The position numbers and the translations under genes were made by a program. Shown piece after piece: positions 34,548 to 44,879 of a stretch of DNA of 64,000 bases. The notes under the pieces are model-generated. The model was not told the origin of the DNA. It searched no databases and saw nothing but the letters and a program-made list of their open reading frames with translations. The stretch covers positions 11,520,412 through 11,584,411 of the forward strand of contig CM043965.1 of NCBI GenBank assembly GCA_014529385.2, read 5' to 3'. Numbering within the stretch: position 1 is the stretch's first letter; each line of letters opens with the position of its first letter. The DNA comes from Adiantum capillus-veneris. Taxonomy: Eukaryota; Streptophyta; Polypodiopsida; Polypodiales; Pteridaceae.

Positions 34548-36517
34548 GTAGTTTATATAAGATTTCAATTCCAATAGATTTGATAAAAATCTAACAGTTG
34601 CAGATCTGCCAAAAATGTTGGGCTTAGTTCAGCGATGTTTGCAAGAAGTAAACGCTATGAAGATGAAAAAGTAGATTGATGATGTAGATCTGCCAAAAAT
34701 GTTGGGCTTAGTTCAGCGATGTTTGCAAGAAGTAAACGCTATGAAGATGAAAAAGCAGATTGACGATGCAGTGGAGATGGCACTTGAAGCCGTACATGAA
34801 CAATGTGGTATTTTTCAAGGACATGATCCAGATGGACTCCTTGCATGCTATAAAGAGGATATGAAGATTCAAGGAATTCCAGAAGATTGGATGATTTTGA
34901 GTTTTGAAGAAGTGTTAACCTCCGAATTTAAAGATAAGTTCCACACAGTGGGACTGTTTTGTAGATGGATTTGTTTATGAAAGCTCAAGGATTATCGATT
35001 TGGCAATGAAGGAGATTACCGAACGAAGCCATATTATTTTCTATAAAGAAGAAGGAGATCAGATGCAGTTCCTTAATTATGATCAATTTTGGGAACATAT
35101 TTTTGCAAGGAGTAAAGCCAAGGCAAATACAGCTTTGGAAGTAGCAGATTCATCTTTAGAGGACCATATTTTGAGCAATCTAGCAAAGGTAAACAATGAA
35201 TTTAATGCTCAAACAGAAATATATGATTTTTTTTCAAAGATTTCTCGCATGGAAGTTACCTCCGATAATGGTTCTAGTGAAGAGCTAGACTGTACAACAA
35301 GTGGTTCAGAAGCTATTGACCTTGACATGGGTTATTCTAAAGGAGTTCACTCAAGCAGATGAGCCTCTACAAGATACTAATGAAACTCTCAACACTATAG
35401 CCGAGCAGTACAACATGTTTGTTGCAGATGATTGCATCAATAAAGCTATTATATATACATTAGCTAAAAGCGTGACCGAGATTGTGGACACAGGATGAGC
35501 CTGAGAATGCCAATGAACTTATGATTGCTACTAATAATATGCTTGCAGATTCTGTTATCACAGAAGAAGATGCCATAATTGATTGTTTTTTGGCCAGATC
35601 TGAAGGAGATGGTTATAACATTATAGAAGAGCTTTTTGATGTGTATACCTCTTTAGAGGGGGTTCCAGATGAACCTTTGCAGTGTTATGATGGATTGCTA
35701 AGTAGCATGTGCAAATGAGGAAGCAGAGGACGATATAGATGAGTTTGAAGATTGCCTAGCTCATGCTGATTGTGAACAGGATATCGATTCTACATCTATA
35801 CTTATACATGGGCTGCATGAGGAGATAACTCCTACAATTTTGATGAATGTTGATATTTTGCAAAGTGATTTTTTTGAGGATGCTATGGATGAAAACTTAC
35901 AGGCTAAATCTATTTTCCATGATCAAGCTAAAATTCCAGCAGGTAAAAATTCCTATGATGATACAGGTCCAAAGAGTCCCAAGGTTTTTCATAATGACTA
36001 TGAAGCTAGTGGGGGTGATGATGCTAAATCATCCTTGATCCTTCAAAAAGTTCACAAGGTTTTTCATTTCCTTGGACAATATGCCAATTATGGTAGGATT
36101 TGGATGCTATTTTTTCTATTGATGCTTATGTAGGCGATGTCCTGGCTGCCAGTAAAAGGGAGTCAGAATTCTTTCATGCTTTCTGGTAACGAGCTTAAGT
36201 TGCCAAAAGTTTATGGGACATGGGTGCTGCACTATGCTTCAGGTGATGCTCTAGTATATTGTGGGACCCATCAATGCTATGTTCTCTTAATGGTATTTGA
36301 TCCAAGAGATTCTAAGGATCTTCAAAAGCAGGTTCAATACGGATGGCTACTTGTGGATATATATTTTGGTTGCATGATATTTGCTCCAAGAATAGCACAC
36401 CTACACAAGAAATGTTTGAAGTTGATTGATACAGGAAATGTATACTCATGGGGGTATTATGATGCTCCACTATTGGGGCAATTTCCTATTATCCCATTCG
36501 ATCCTGGGAGCTATTGA
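34548..36517 (+). pseudogene. Element C internal protein, unit 1, unknown
   Basis: Frames 34699-34980, 35000-35362, 35301-35498, 35482-35718, 35840-36133 and 36137-36517 join, with small shifts, into a protein of about 600 residues. The N-terminal part is helical and charged (DLPKMLGLVQRCLQEV, AVHEQCGIFQGHDPDGLLAC, RSHIIFYKEEGDQMQFLNY). The middle is very acidic and low in structure (SEELDCTTSGSEAIDLDMG). The C-terminal part is hydrophobic and aromatic (VYGTWVLHYASGDALVYCG). No zinc knuckle, protease, RT or integrase motif. A gag-like or captured host protein is possible; I do not recognise it. Confidence 0.5.
34600..34767. repeat. 84-bp tandem duplication in element C internal 1
   Basis: CAGATCTGCCAAAAATGTTG and the following bases repeat at 34684 with almost no change. 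The second internal region has one copy only. One unit has TAG (34672-34674) where the other has CAG (34756-34758). Confidence 0.9.
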
Positions 36518-36722
36518 AGTGCAACTTGCAAATTCAAGGATATCAGTTATTTTCTTGTAGCAGGTTACTTGGCACTAGGTTTTGTTTTTAAATTTATACT
36601 ATGAAGAGAAGATTTTTTGGTTATGCAATCATTAATCTTACATAGCTAGATTCCAGTTGACATCTTTGGACAATTGATAAAGTATCTTCACATCTTTTGA
36701 GTAGGTTCTGCTACCAGAACTT

Positions 36723-37105
36723 GAAGTAAAGGACTTGACGGCCATTCCGTGTGCAGACAGAGTAAGGCATACTTGAGGTTGACACGGTTCCCTAAAGGGA
36801 GCTCGATGGTCAAGTCGTGTGTATCATTAACTGGAGCACTTGAGTCTGGCGGGGTTCACTAAACAGGTTTTTCATAATTGAGTGCTTTGGAGACATGACA
36901 TATACGGTTCAAAGATTTGCAATGGACAACTACCAGATAATTGAGCTACACCATTGATGATATGGTTTAAGCCTTATTTTGTTTTATATCTACTTACGAG
37001 TTATGTGAGCTTGGGGATGAAAAAGAGCTTTAAGTGCTTATAGCAGATCTAGATTGAAGACCGGTTGGCACAGACTAGAGGTTGTACAGGTTCAGAGGGG
37101 GTGGA
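36723..37105 (+). other. Element C internal 1, 3' end with polypurine tract
   Basis: Non-coding stretch nearly identical to 39836-40217. Ends in AGAGGGGGTGGA immediately before TGTCGTGCGG. Confidence 0.75.
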
Positions 37106-37640
37106 TGTCGTGCGGCTCGGCTTCCATGATGGGAAAAAGAGCAAAGAGAAGCAGAAAAAGTCTATTTGAAGCTCACACATTTATTGAGCAGTGACCAGGG
37201 CTCAAGAACAAGCAAGGAGATCCAGAAAGAGTATGCTTTATGTGGTTATGAAATCCTAAGCGTAGAGAGTTCATGCTTGAAGAAAAGGTTTTACATGTGA
37301 AAGGGATCTTAGTACATACAAGGCAACTTGGATAGAGGAAGACATGTGGTCAGTGGTAAAAAGGAAAGTGTGTGAAAGACTTCACACCTTTGCATGAGGG
37401 AGGCCGAAAAAGTCTTAGTTTATAAATTTTAAAATTAACATGATGTAAGGAGTTTAAATAATTTAAGTAGTGGTATTGTTAATTGTCTGCTTTGGGTAAA
37501 GCTTCAGAATGGTGTTCAAGTTGTCAATTTTAAGCTTTGTCTACATTAATTATGTTTGCTGCAACTCTGTTCCACACACCTCTCACAGCCAGAGGCCCCG
37601 CGCCTTCCTCGCTCACCTTTCGAACACAAATCCCTCGACA
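37106..37640 (+). repeat. Element C LTR2 (middle, internally deleted)
   Basis: 535 bp. It lacks about 390 bp present in LTR1 and LTR3, between GTCTTAGTTTATAAA and AACATGATGTAAGGAG, including the CT tract. It differs from LTR1 and LTR3 at positions where those two agree (for example CTCAAG for CTCGAG, GATCCAG for GATCTAG, GAAATCC for GAAGGCC). Confidence 0.88.
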
Positions 37641-37643
37641 TTC

Positions 37644-37660
37644 TTGGTGAACCCGACGCG
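37644..37660 (+). promoter_or_regulatory. Element C primer binding site candidate
   Basis: TTGGTGAACCCGACGCG begins three bases after the CA end of LTR2. It has the TGG start expected of a complement to a tRNA CCA end. The matching tRNA was not identified. The site is deleted after LTR1. Confidence 0.55.
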
Positions 37661-37685
37661 AAATGAGCCGGGGTGGGAGGTAAAG

Positions 37686-39627
37686 ATGGAGATGCCAGAA
37701 AAGTTGATGTAGTTTATTGAAGATTACAACTCCGATAGATTTAATAAAAATATAGCAATTGTTGTAGATCTGCCAAAAATGTTGGACTTAGTTCAGGGAT
37801 GTTTGCAAGAAGTGAAAGCCATGAAGATAAAAAAGTAGATTGATGATGCAGTGGAGATGGCACTTGATGCCGTACATGAACAATATGGGATTTTTCAAGG
37901 ACATGATCGAGATGGACTCCTTGCATGTTATAAAGAGGAAATGAAGAGCCAAAGAGTTCTAGAAGATCGGATGATTTTGAGTTTTGAAGAAGTGGTGACC
38001 TTAGAATTTAAAGATAAGGTTCGAGAACTGGCAGAAACATATCCCACACAGTGGGACTATTTTGCAGATGGGTTTGTTCATGAAAGCTCAAGGATTATCG
38101 AGTTGGCAATGAAGGAGATTACCGAACGAAGCCAGATTGTTTTCTATAAAGAAGAAGGGGATCAGATGTAGTTTCTTAATTATGATCAATTTTGGGAACA
38201 TATTTTTGCAAGGTGTAAAGACAAGGCAAATAAAACTTTGGAAGTAGCAGATTCAACTTTAGAGGACCATATTTTGAGCAACCTAGCAAAGGTAAACAAT
38301 GAATTTAATGCTCAAACAGATTTTTTTTTTTCAAAGATTGTTCGCATGGAAGCTACTTCCGATAATGGTTCTAGTGAAGAGCTAGACTATACAACAAGTG
38401 GTTCACAAGCTGTTGACCTTGACATGGGTTATTTTGAAGGAGTTCATCAAGCAGATGAGCCTCTACAGGATACTAACGAAACTATTACCACTATAGCCGA
38501 GCAAGACAACATGTTTGTTGCAGATGATTGCATCAATAAAGCTATTATATACACATTAGCTGATGAAGTGACAGAGGTTGTGGACCCAACACAGGATGAG
38601 CCTGAGAATGCCAATGAACTTATGATTGCTATTAATAATATGTTTGCAAATTCTATTATCACAGAAGAAGATGCCATAATTGATGGTTTTTTGGCGAGAT
38701 CTGAAGGAGATGGTTATAACATTATAGAAGAGCTTTTTGATGTGTAATACCTCTTCATCGGGGGTGCGAGATGATCCTTTACAATGCTATGATGGATTTC
38801 CAAGTAACATGGATGCAGATGAGGAAGCAGAGGATGACATTGATGAGTTTGGAGATTATCTAGACCATGACGGTTGTGAGCAGGTTATCCATGGAGATTC
38901 TACTTCTATGCTTATACAGGGATTGCAAAAGGAGATAAATCCTACATTTTTAATGAATGTTGATATTTTCAAGAGTGATTTTCCTGAGGATGCTATGGAT
39001 GAATATTTACAAGCTAAATCTATTTTTCATGATCAAGCTAAAATTCCAGCAGGTAAAAATTCCTATGATGATACAGGTCCAAAGAGTCCCAAGGTTTTTT
39101 CATAATGGCTATGAAGATAGAGGGCCCGGTGATGATGCTAAATCATCCTTGATCCTTCAAAAAGTTCACAGGGTTTTTCACTTCCTTGGACAGCATGCCA
39201 ATTATGGTAGGATTTGGATGTTATTTTTTCTAATGATGCTTATGTCGTTGATGTCCTGGCTGCCAGTAAAAGGGAATCAGTACTCTTTCATGCTTTCTAG
39301 TAACGAGCTTAAGTTGCCAAAAGTTTATGGGATGTGGGTGCTGCACTATGATTCAGGTGATGCTTTGTTATATTGTGTGACCCATCAATGCTCTGTTCTC
39401 TTAATTGTATTTGATCCAAGAGATTTTAAATATCTTCAAATGCAGGTTCAATACGGATGGTTACTTGTGGATGTGCATTTTGGTTGCATGCTATTGATCC
39501 AGGAATAGCACGCCTAAACCATAAATGTTTAATATTAAAAAATATAGAAAATGTATGCTCGTGTGGATATTATGATGCTCCACTATTGGGGCAATTTCTT
39601 ATTATCCCATTTGATCCTGGGAGCTAT
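37686..39627 (+). pseudogene. Element C internal protein, unit 2, unknown
   Basis: Better preserved than unit 1: 37851-38171, then after one TAG 38172-38747 in the same frame, and a shift to 38737-39105 and 38957-39508. It carries VRELAETYPTQWDYFADGF, absent from unit 1, and the acidic middle part (EELDYTTSGSQAVDLDMG). TAG at 38169-38171 stands where unit 1 has CAG (35066-35068), and TAG at 37836-37838 where unit 1 has CAG in one of its two 84-bp units. The family is unknown. Confidence 0.5.
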
Positions 39628-40217
39628 TGAAGTGCAACTTACAAATTCAAGGATATCAATCATTTCTTGTAGCAGGTTACTTGGCACTAGGTTTTGTTTT
39701 TGGATTTATGCTATCCAGAAAAGAGTTTTGGATTTTGTGGTCAGTAATCTTATATGGCTAGCTTTGAGTTGACATCTTTGGACAATTGATAAAGTATCTT
39801 CACATCTTTTGAGTTAGTTCTACTACCAGAACTTGAAGTAAAGGACTTGACGGCCATTCCGTGTGCAGACAGAGTAAGGCATACTTGAGCTTGACAGGGT
39901 TCCCTAAAGCGAGTTTGATGGTCAAGCCGTGTGCATCATTAACTGGAGCACTTGAGTCTAGAGGGGTTCACTAAATAGGTTTTTCATAATTGAGTGCTTT
40001 GGAGACACGACATATACGGTTCAAAGATTTGCGATGGACAGCTACCAAATAATTGATCTAGACCATCGATGATATAGTTTAAGCCTTATTTTGTTTTATA
40101 TCTACTTACCAGTTATGTGAGCTTGGGGATGGAAAAGAGATTTAAGTGCTTATAGCACATATAGATTGAAGACCGGTTGGCACAGACCGGAGGTTGTGTA
40201 GGTTCAAAGGGGGTGGA

Positions 40218-40810
40218 TGTCGTGCGGCTCCGCTTCCATGATGGGAAAAAGAGCAAAGAGAAGTAGAAAAAGTCTATTTGAAGCTCACACATTTATTGAG
40301 CAGTGACCAGGGCTCGAGAACAAGCAAGGAGATCTAGAAAGAGTATGCTTTATGTGGTTATGAAGGCCTAAGCGTAGAGAGTTCATGCTTGAAGAAAATG
40401 TTTTACATCTGAAAGGGCTCTTAGTACATACAAGGCAACTTGGATAGAGGAAGACATGTGGTCAGTGGTAAAAAGGAAAGTGTGTGAAAGACTTCACACC
40501 TCTGCATGAGGGAGGCCGAAAAAGTCTTAGTATGTAAAATTTTTGTAAAACAGGATTTCGGTAAAAATGGGTCATGGTAGGACAAGAAAAACGGCGTTTT
40601 GAGCAGTTTTGCGTCTCACGCACAGAGGCTAATTTTGCACTGATTAGGAGATATTCATGTTTTCGTTCTCTGTTGGATCAGGAGAGGAAGCCATAAGCTT
40701 TGAGCACTCTAACTCTTTTTGGAAGCTTCCATAGCCCACTCTAATCCAAGATTCCATAGCCACTCTAATTAAAGAAGCCATAACCCAAGCCATAATTAAT
40801 CATTTTCCTA

Positions 40811-40902
<92 letters not shown>

Positions 40903-41175
40903 AGCAGAGGAAGAACGAAGGAGACATCTATTATCAAGGCAAGCTCGGCAAACCAATGAAGACAAATTAACATTATGTAAGGAGTTTAAATAATTTAAGC
41001 AACGGTACTGTTAATTGTCCGCTTTAGGTAATCAAGCTTCAGAATCGTGTTCAAGTTGTCAATTTTAAGCTTTGTCTACATTAATTGTGTTTGCTGCAAC
41101 TCTGTTCCACACACTTGTCACAGCCAGAGGCCCCGCGCCTTCCTGGCTCACCTTTTGAACACAAATCCCTGGACA
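40218..41175 (+). repeat. Element C LTR3
   Basis: 958 bp, with a (CT)n run of 82 bp at 40814-40895. It differs from LTR1 mainly by the longer CT run and a handful of substitutions. Ends CCCTGGACA, then ACGT and the CACTA transposase reading. Confidence 0.88.
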
Positions 41176-42093
41176 ACGTGAGGCCACAAGATGTAGCCTC
41201 TGGTAGCTCGGAGGATGATGATGCAAACCACATTCCCAACGAGGCAATGTTTAAGCCCAAGATCGATGAAATGATCGACAATCATGGATTCAAAAAGGCT
41301 GATATATGATGATATGAAAAGTGAAGCCAATACGTCATTGTATGATGGAGCACGTGTTTCTAGATTGAAGGCGCTCCTGGTTCTTCTCAACATGCAGGTA
41401 AAGTTTGGATGGAGTGACACTAGTGTCACAACGCTTTTCAGGTGGTCTATTACTATGTGTTTACTTCAATAAAAAACTCTATATGTATAATGATCTGATA
41501 GATTACTTACACAAATGTACCGCATTTTTTTCTCTATGTAGATTTCTCAAAGAGCACATACTTCCAGCTGATAATGTGATGCCAGATTCTATAGAGGAAA
41601 GCAAGAAAGATCTTGCAAAACTTGGGGATAGATTACAATTCGGTTCACACTTGTCCTAACGACTGCATTCTTTTCAGAAAGGAATACATAGACATGGATA
41701 AGTGTCCGAAATGTGATTCCGAGAGATATTGAGTAGATCTCCACGGAAAAAAAAATCCACAAAAGGTTTTGCGACATTTTCCTCTGCTTCCTCGCATCGA
41801 GAATTTCTTCTAATGTAAGTCCATGGCCGCCCTACCATCATGGCATGAGGAGAATAGATCTTCGGATGGTGTGCTACAGATTCCTGCAGATTGCCCAGCC
41901 TGGAAACATATAGACGATACATGGCCAAATTTTGCCAGGGTAGCTCAAAATTTTCGTATAGGCTTGGCTATGGATGGAGTAAATCCATTTTGTGGAAGAT
42001 CAACATCTTATAGTGTATGGCCCATTGTCATCGTCAACTACAACATTCTCCCGTGGTTGACTACCAAGAAGGGGCACCTGTTTCTAAGTTGAC
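41176..42093 (+). pseudogene. CACTA transposase TNP2, continuation with intron
   Basis: After element C the frame reads NVRPQDVASGSSEDD and, shifted, DDMKSEANTSLYDGARVSRL and NMQVKFGWSDTSVTTLFR. A GT-AG intron lies at 41442-41541 and the next exon starts FLKEHILPADNVMPDSI. Then come SVHTCPNDCILFRKEY and CPKCDSER, and the Transposase_21 core: PADCPAWKHIDDTWPNF, FRIGLAMDGVNPF, STSYSVWPIVIVNYNILPWL and KGHLFLS. Homology stops at 42093 against the LINE. Stops and frame changes make it inactive. Confidence 0.85.
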
Positions 42094-44665
42094 CAAATGA
42101 AGTTCCTGATCAGTCTCTCTACCTGGCTGATACAAGAACTCGAGAACATCTAGCAGGAAGTGATGTACCACATAGTTGCCAGCAACACCTGGTTGGCAAC
42201 TACTACTCTACCAGCCAGCAAAAGTCGTGCTGAGCTCCAATGTAATAGCTTTCTCCTGATGAACAGGTGAAGAGGAGCAATCTGCTACTCAGGAGACAAG
42301 TCCAAACCAACCTGACAACCCAAGTACTGAACTGCAGTCCCTAGGGGAATCCACCTGAAATCCTCTCCTGGCATCCAATCTGGCACAGGAGCACTACCAA
42401 CCGAGAAATCCATTGTCTTTCTCCAATTGATCAGCGCTCGATGCACAACAGAAGGTCTCCAAAGCCTGCTCACATCTGTGCATATTGGCCTCTGGCCATC
42501 TAAGTACAAGGCTGAGTCATCGGCAAACTCAGCGTCCAGTAGCTCATCTCCCCGGAGGAGTGCTAAGCCCCGTAGACCAACCTGCTATGACACCAAAAAT
42601 CTGCTCATCGCCTCCACATAGAACAGAAAGAGAAAGGGGGCAAGAGGAAAACCCTGTCTGACCGAGCGTGTGAGCATGAAGCGCTCACCTCTACCTCCTG
42701 CCAAAAGCACATGACTGTGAGCCTATCTATACAAAGTTGACACCCCTTTGATCCAAGCATCTGAGAAGCCCATCCTGCGTAGAGTGCCCTCTAGAAAGTC
42801 CCAGTCAACTCTATCGTATGCCTTCTCAAAATCAAGAAGAAGAATCACAAGGTCCTCACCACGGAGCCGTGCCAGGGTAGAAGCCTCCCAGAAAGTAAAG
42901 ATGTTGTCAAGGATACTGCATTCCTTGAAAAAAACTGTCTGAGTCCCATGTATAAGGCTCTCCAAAAGTGGTTGAATCCTCAAACTCAGAGCCTTGGTAG
43001 GAATTTTGTAGGCTGAGTTGAGGATGGTGATGGGGCGCCACTGTCGAATCTCATCCAAGGAGCCACCCTCCTTGGGAATGAGGTAGATCAGGCCCTCACT
43101 CATGCTGTCAGGCATCACCCCTGTGTGCAAAATGTACTGAAAAGCACTACAAAGATCTGGGCCAAGCAGGTCCCAGTACTCCAAGAAAAAGCTGGGAGTC
43201 AACCCATCCTCACCTGGACAGCTACCACGAGGGAGGGCCCTAAGAGCCGTGTGCAGCTCCTCAAGCTGAAGTGGCATCTCTAGCCTTTGGCACATCTCCT
43301 CTATCACAAGACAACGCATTTGTGCCCAAACCTGCTCCCTACATGCATCCTGTCGCTCTGACTGGGGCTCAGCCCCCGACAGTAACTCATGGTAAAAGTC
43401 AGTAGCAACTGCACACATATCCTCGGGCTCACAAGCAACTGACCCATCGGGCCTCCTCAACTGATTGACCTTGGCATGCGAGTGACGAGGTCCCATTGTC
43501 TCAAAAAAAAGCACCAGTCACTCTGTCACCCACCTGAGTCCACTGAGATGCCTGTCGATGGAAGGCAAACTCATGACGCCTCTCCTCTGTGCTAGCAAGC
43601 TTCTGTCGAGCCTGCTGTAACTGCTCCTCCAACCATGGACTATCTGGATGCTGCTTCTGCATCCTCTGTAGTGAAGCAATTCCTTGTCTGAGACGCTGCT
43701 CCTCCTCTCTCGCTGCAGCCCGGCGAGCCAGAGATTCCTAATGAAAAAAGTGGCTAAGCTGAGCTAGGCCTGAGGCCACTCTGTCTGCAGGTGGAACTTG
43801 GTTGTCCATGCCCTCTTTCGAGAGAGCCTCTACCCTCGCTCTGAGTGCTGAGTCCAACAAGAGCCTCTCTGGGATGCGAAGCATCGTGCTCCCACCCCTC
43901 TGCCTATCTGCCACCACTGTGAGGATCACTAGTGCATGGTCCAAGAAGGAGGTCCCTGCTAGGATGCCCACTGATCCCCCCAAGTCACTGAAGTGGTCAC
44001 TAGTGTAGAAGTGATCTATCCGCGATAGATTCACTCCCCCCACTCTGCGGTCCGATCTAGAGAAGGCAAGACTGTCTGGGGGCCTCACAAAACCAGAGTG
44101 CTGCCATGTATCTGAGACCCTCAAAGTCATACACGACCTCTCCCAAGCTGCCAGCTCGACTCCATGCACAGTGGCTGCCACCAATCCTGTCAGAAGGGTC
44201 CTCCAGCATGTTGAAGTCCCCTCCTATACACCAATGATCGGCCTGCAACAAAGACTCAACAATCTGTGACCAAAACTCTGCACGAGCACTTGCCACATTG
44301 GGTGCATAGATGTTCAGGAATCCCACAAGGCCACCCTGAACCTGCATAGTAATCCATTGAGCCCTGCCTGGCACAATAACCCCTCTTCCCACAATGGCCT
44401 ACTGCAATGAGTCCGCAATAGTCATACATACCCCACCCTAGATGCCTCTAGGTCCAAAAGTAGCTGACCAAATGGTATCATATCGTCCATGCAAAATCTG
44501 ACCACATTCTAAAATGTTGCTCTCACACAGATGGTGCTCTTGAAGCATAAGGAGATCAATCTCTCCTCCCACAAGGCAACACTGAAGCTCCTGACGCAAT
44601 CGGCCCCGCTGTCGCTAAAACTGGGGCCCACCTAGTCCCTGCACGTTCCATGAGATGATCCTCAT
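42094..44665 (-). pseudogene. LINE ORF2: APE endonuclease and reverse transcriptase
   Basis: Starts MRIISWNVQGLGG (44665), the endonuclease N-terminus with the catalytic Asn, then LLMLQEHHL (catalytic Glu), GGDFNMLEDPSDR near 44220, SRIDHFYTSDHF and the end of the nuclease, SFLDHALV (DHA/SDH block). RT blocks: LPRGSCPGEDGLTPSFF, LIPKEGGSLDEIRQWRPI, the palm motif LLLDFEKAYDRVDW, and FADD at 42527-42516. The two catalytic acids are retained, but TAG, TGA and frame changes interrupt the frame, so it is inactive. It would nick target DNA and copy the RNA there (target-primed reverse transcription). The C-terminal third is gone. Confidence 0.88.
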
Positions 44666-44879
44666 GGGGAGCGAGAGAGAACAGATGCTGCCGTAGTACA
44701 AGACGGGCTATCTTCGAGGCTGGCTTGGATGGGGAGTAATCCACATCTGAGCATCCTCTAGATAGGCGTGACTGGAGTGAGTGCCTAGCCCAAGCCCAAG
44801 CCCAAGCAGAGAGAGCCGTGCGTAAAGCAACCTCCTCTATCCAGGAGTACTCATGAATGTATACATAGCAAGGCAAACA

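Larger units (their letters stand above)
33569..41175 (+). mobile_element. Element C: three-LTR tandem non-autonomous retrotransposon
   Basis: LTR1 33569-34495, internal 1 34496-37105, LTR2 37106-37640, internal 2 37641-40217, LTR3 40218-41175. All LTRs start TGTCGTGCGGCT; LTR2 and LTR3 end in CA preceded by ACACAAATCCCT. Purine tracts (AGAGGGGGTGGA, AAAGGGGGTGGA) precede LTR2 and LTR3. The whole is flanked by ACGT. The internals are near-copies with one acidic unknown protein and no pol domains. The unoccupied target in CACTA copy 1 proves that the 7.6 kb is an insertion. Confidence 0.9.

Noticed and set aside
37686-38171. Recurrent TAG as a recoded sense codon or programmed read-through in element C
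   Set aside because: The other internal copy has CAG at the same sites and the frames also contain frameshifts, so decay explains the stops better.
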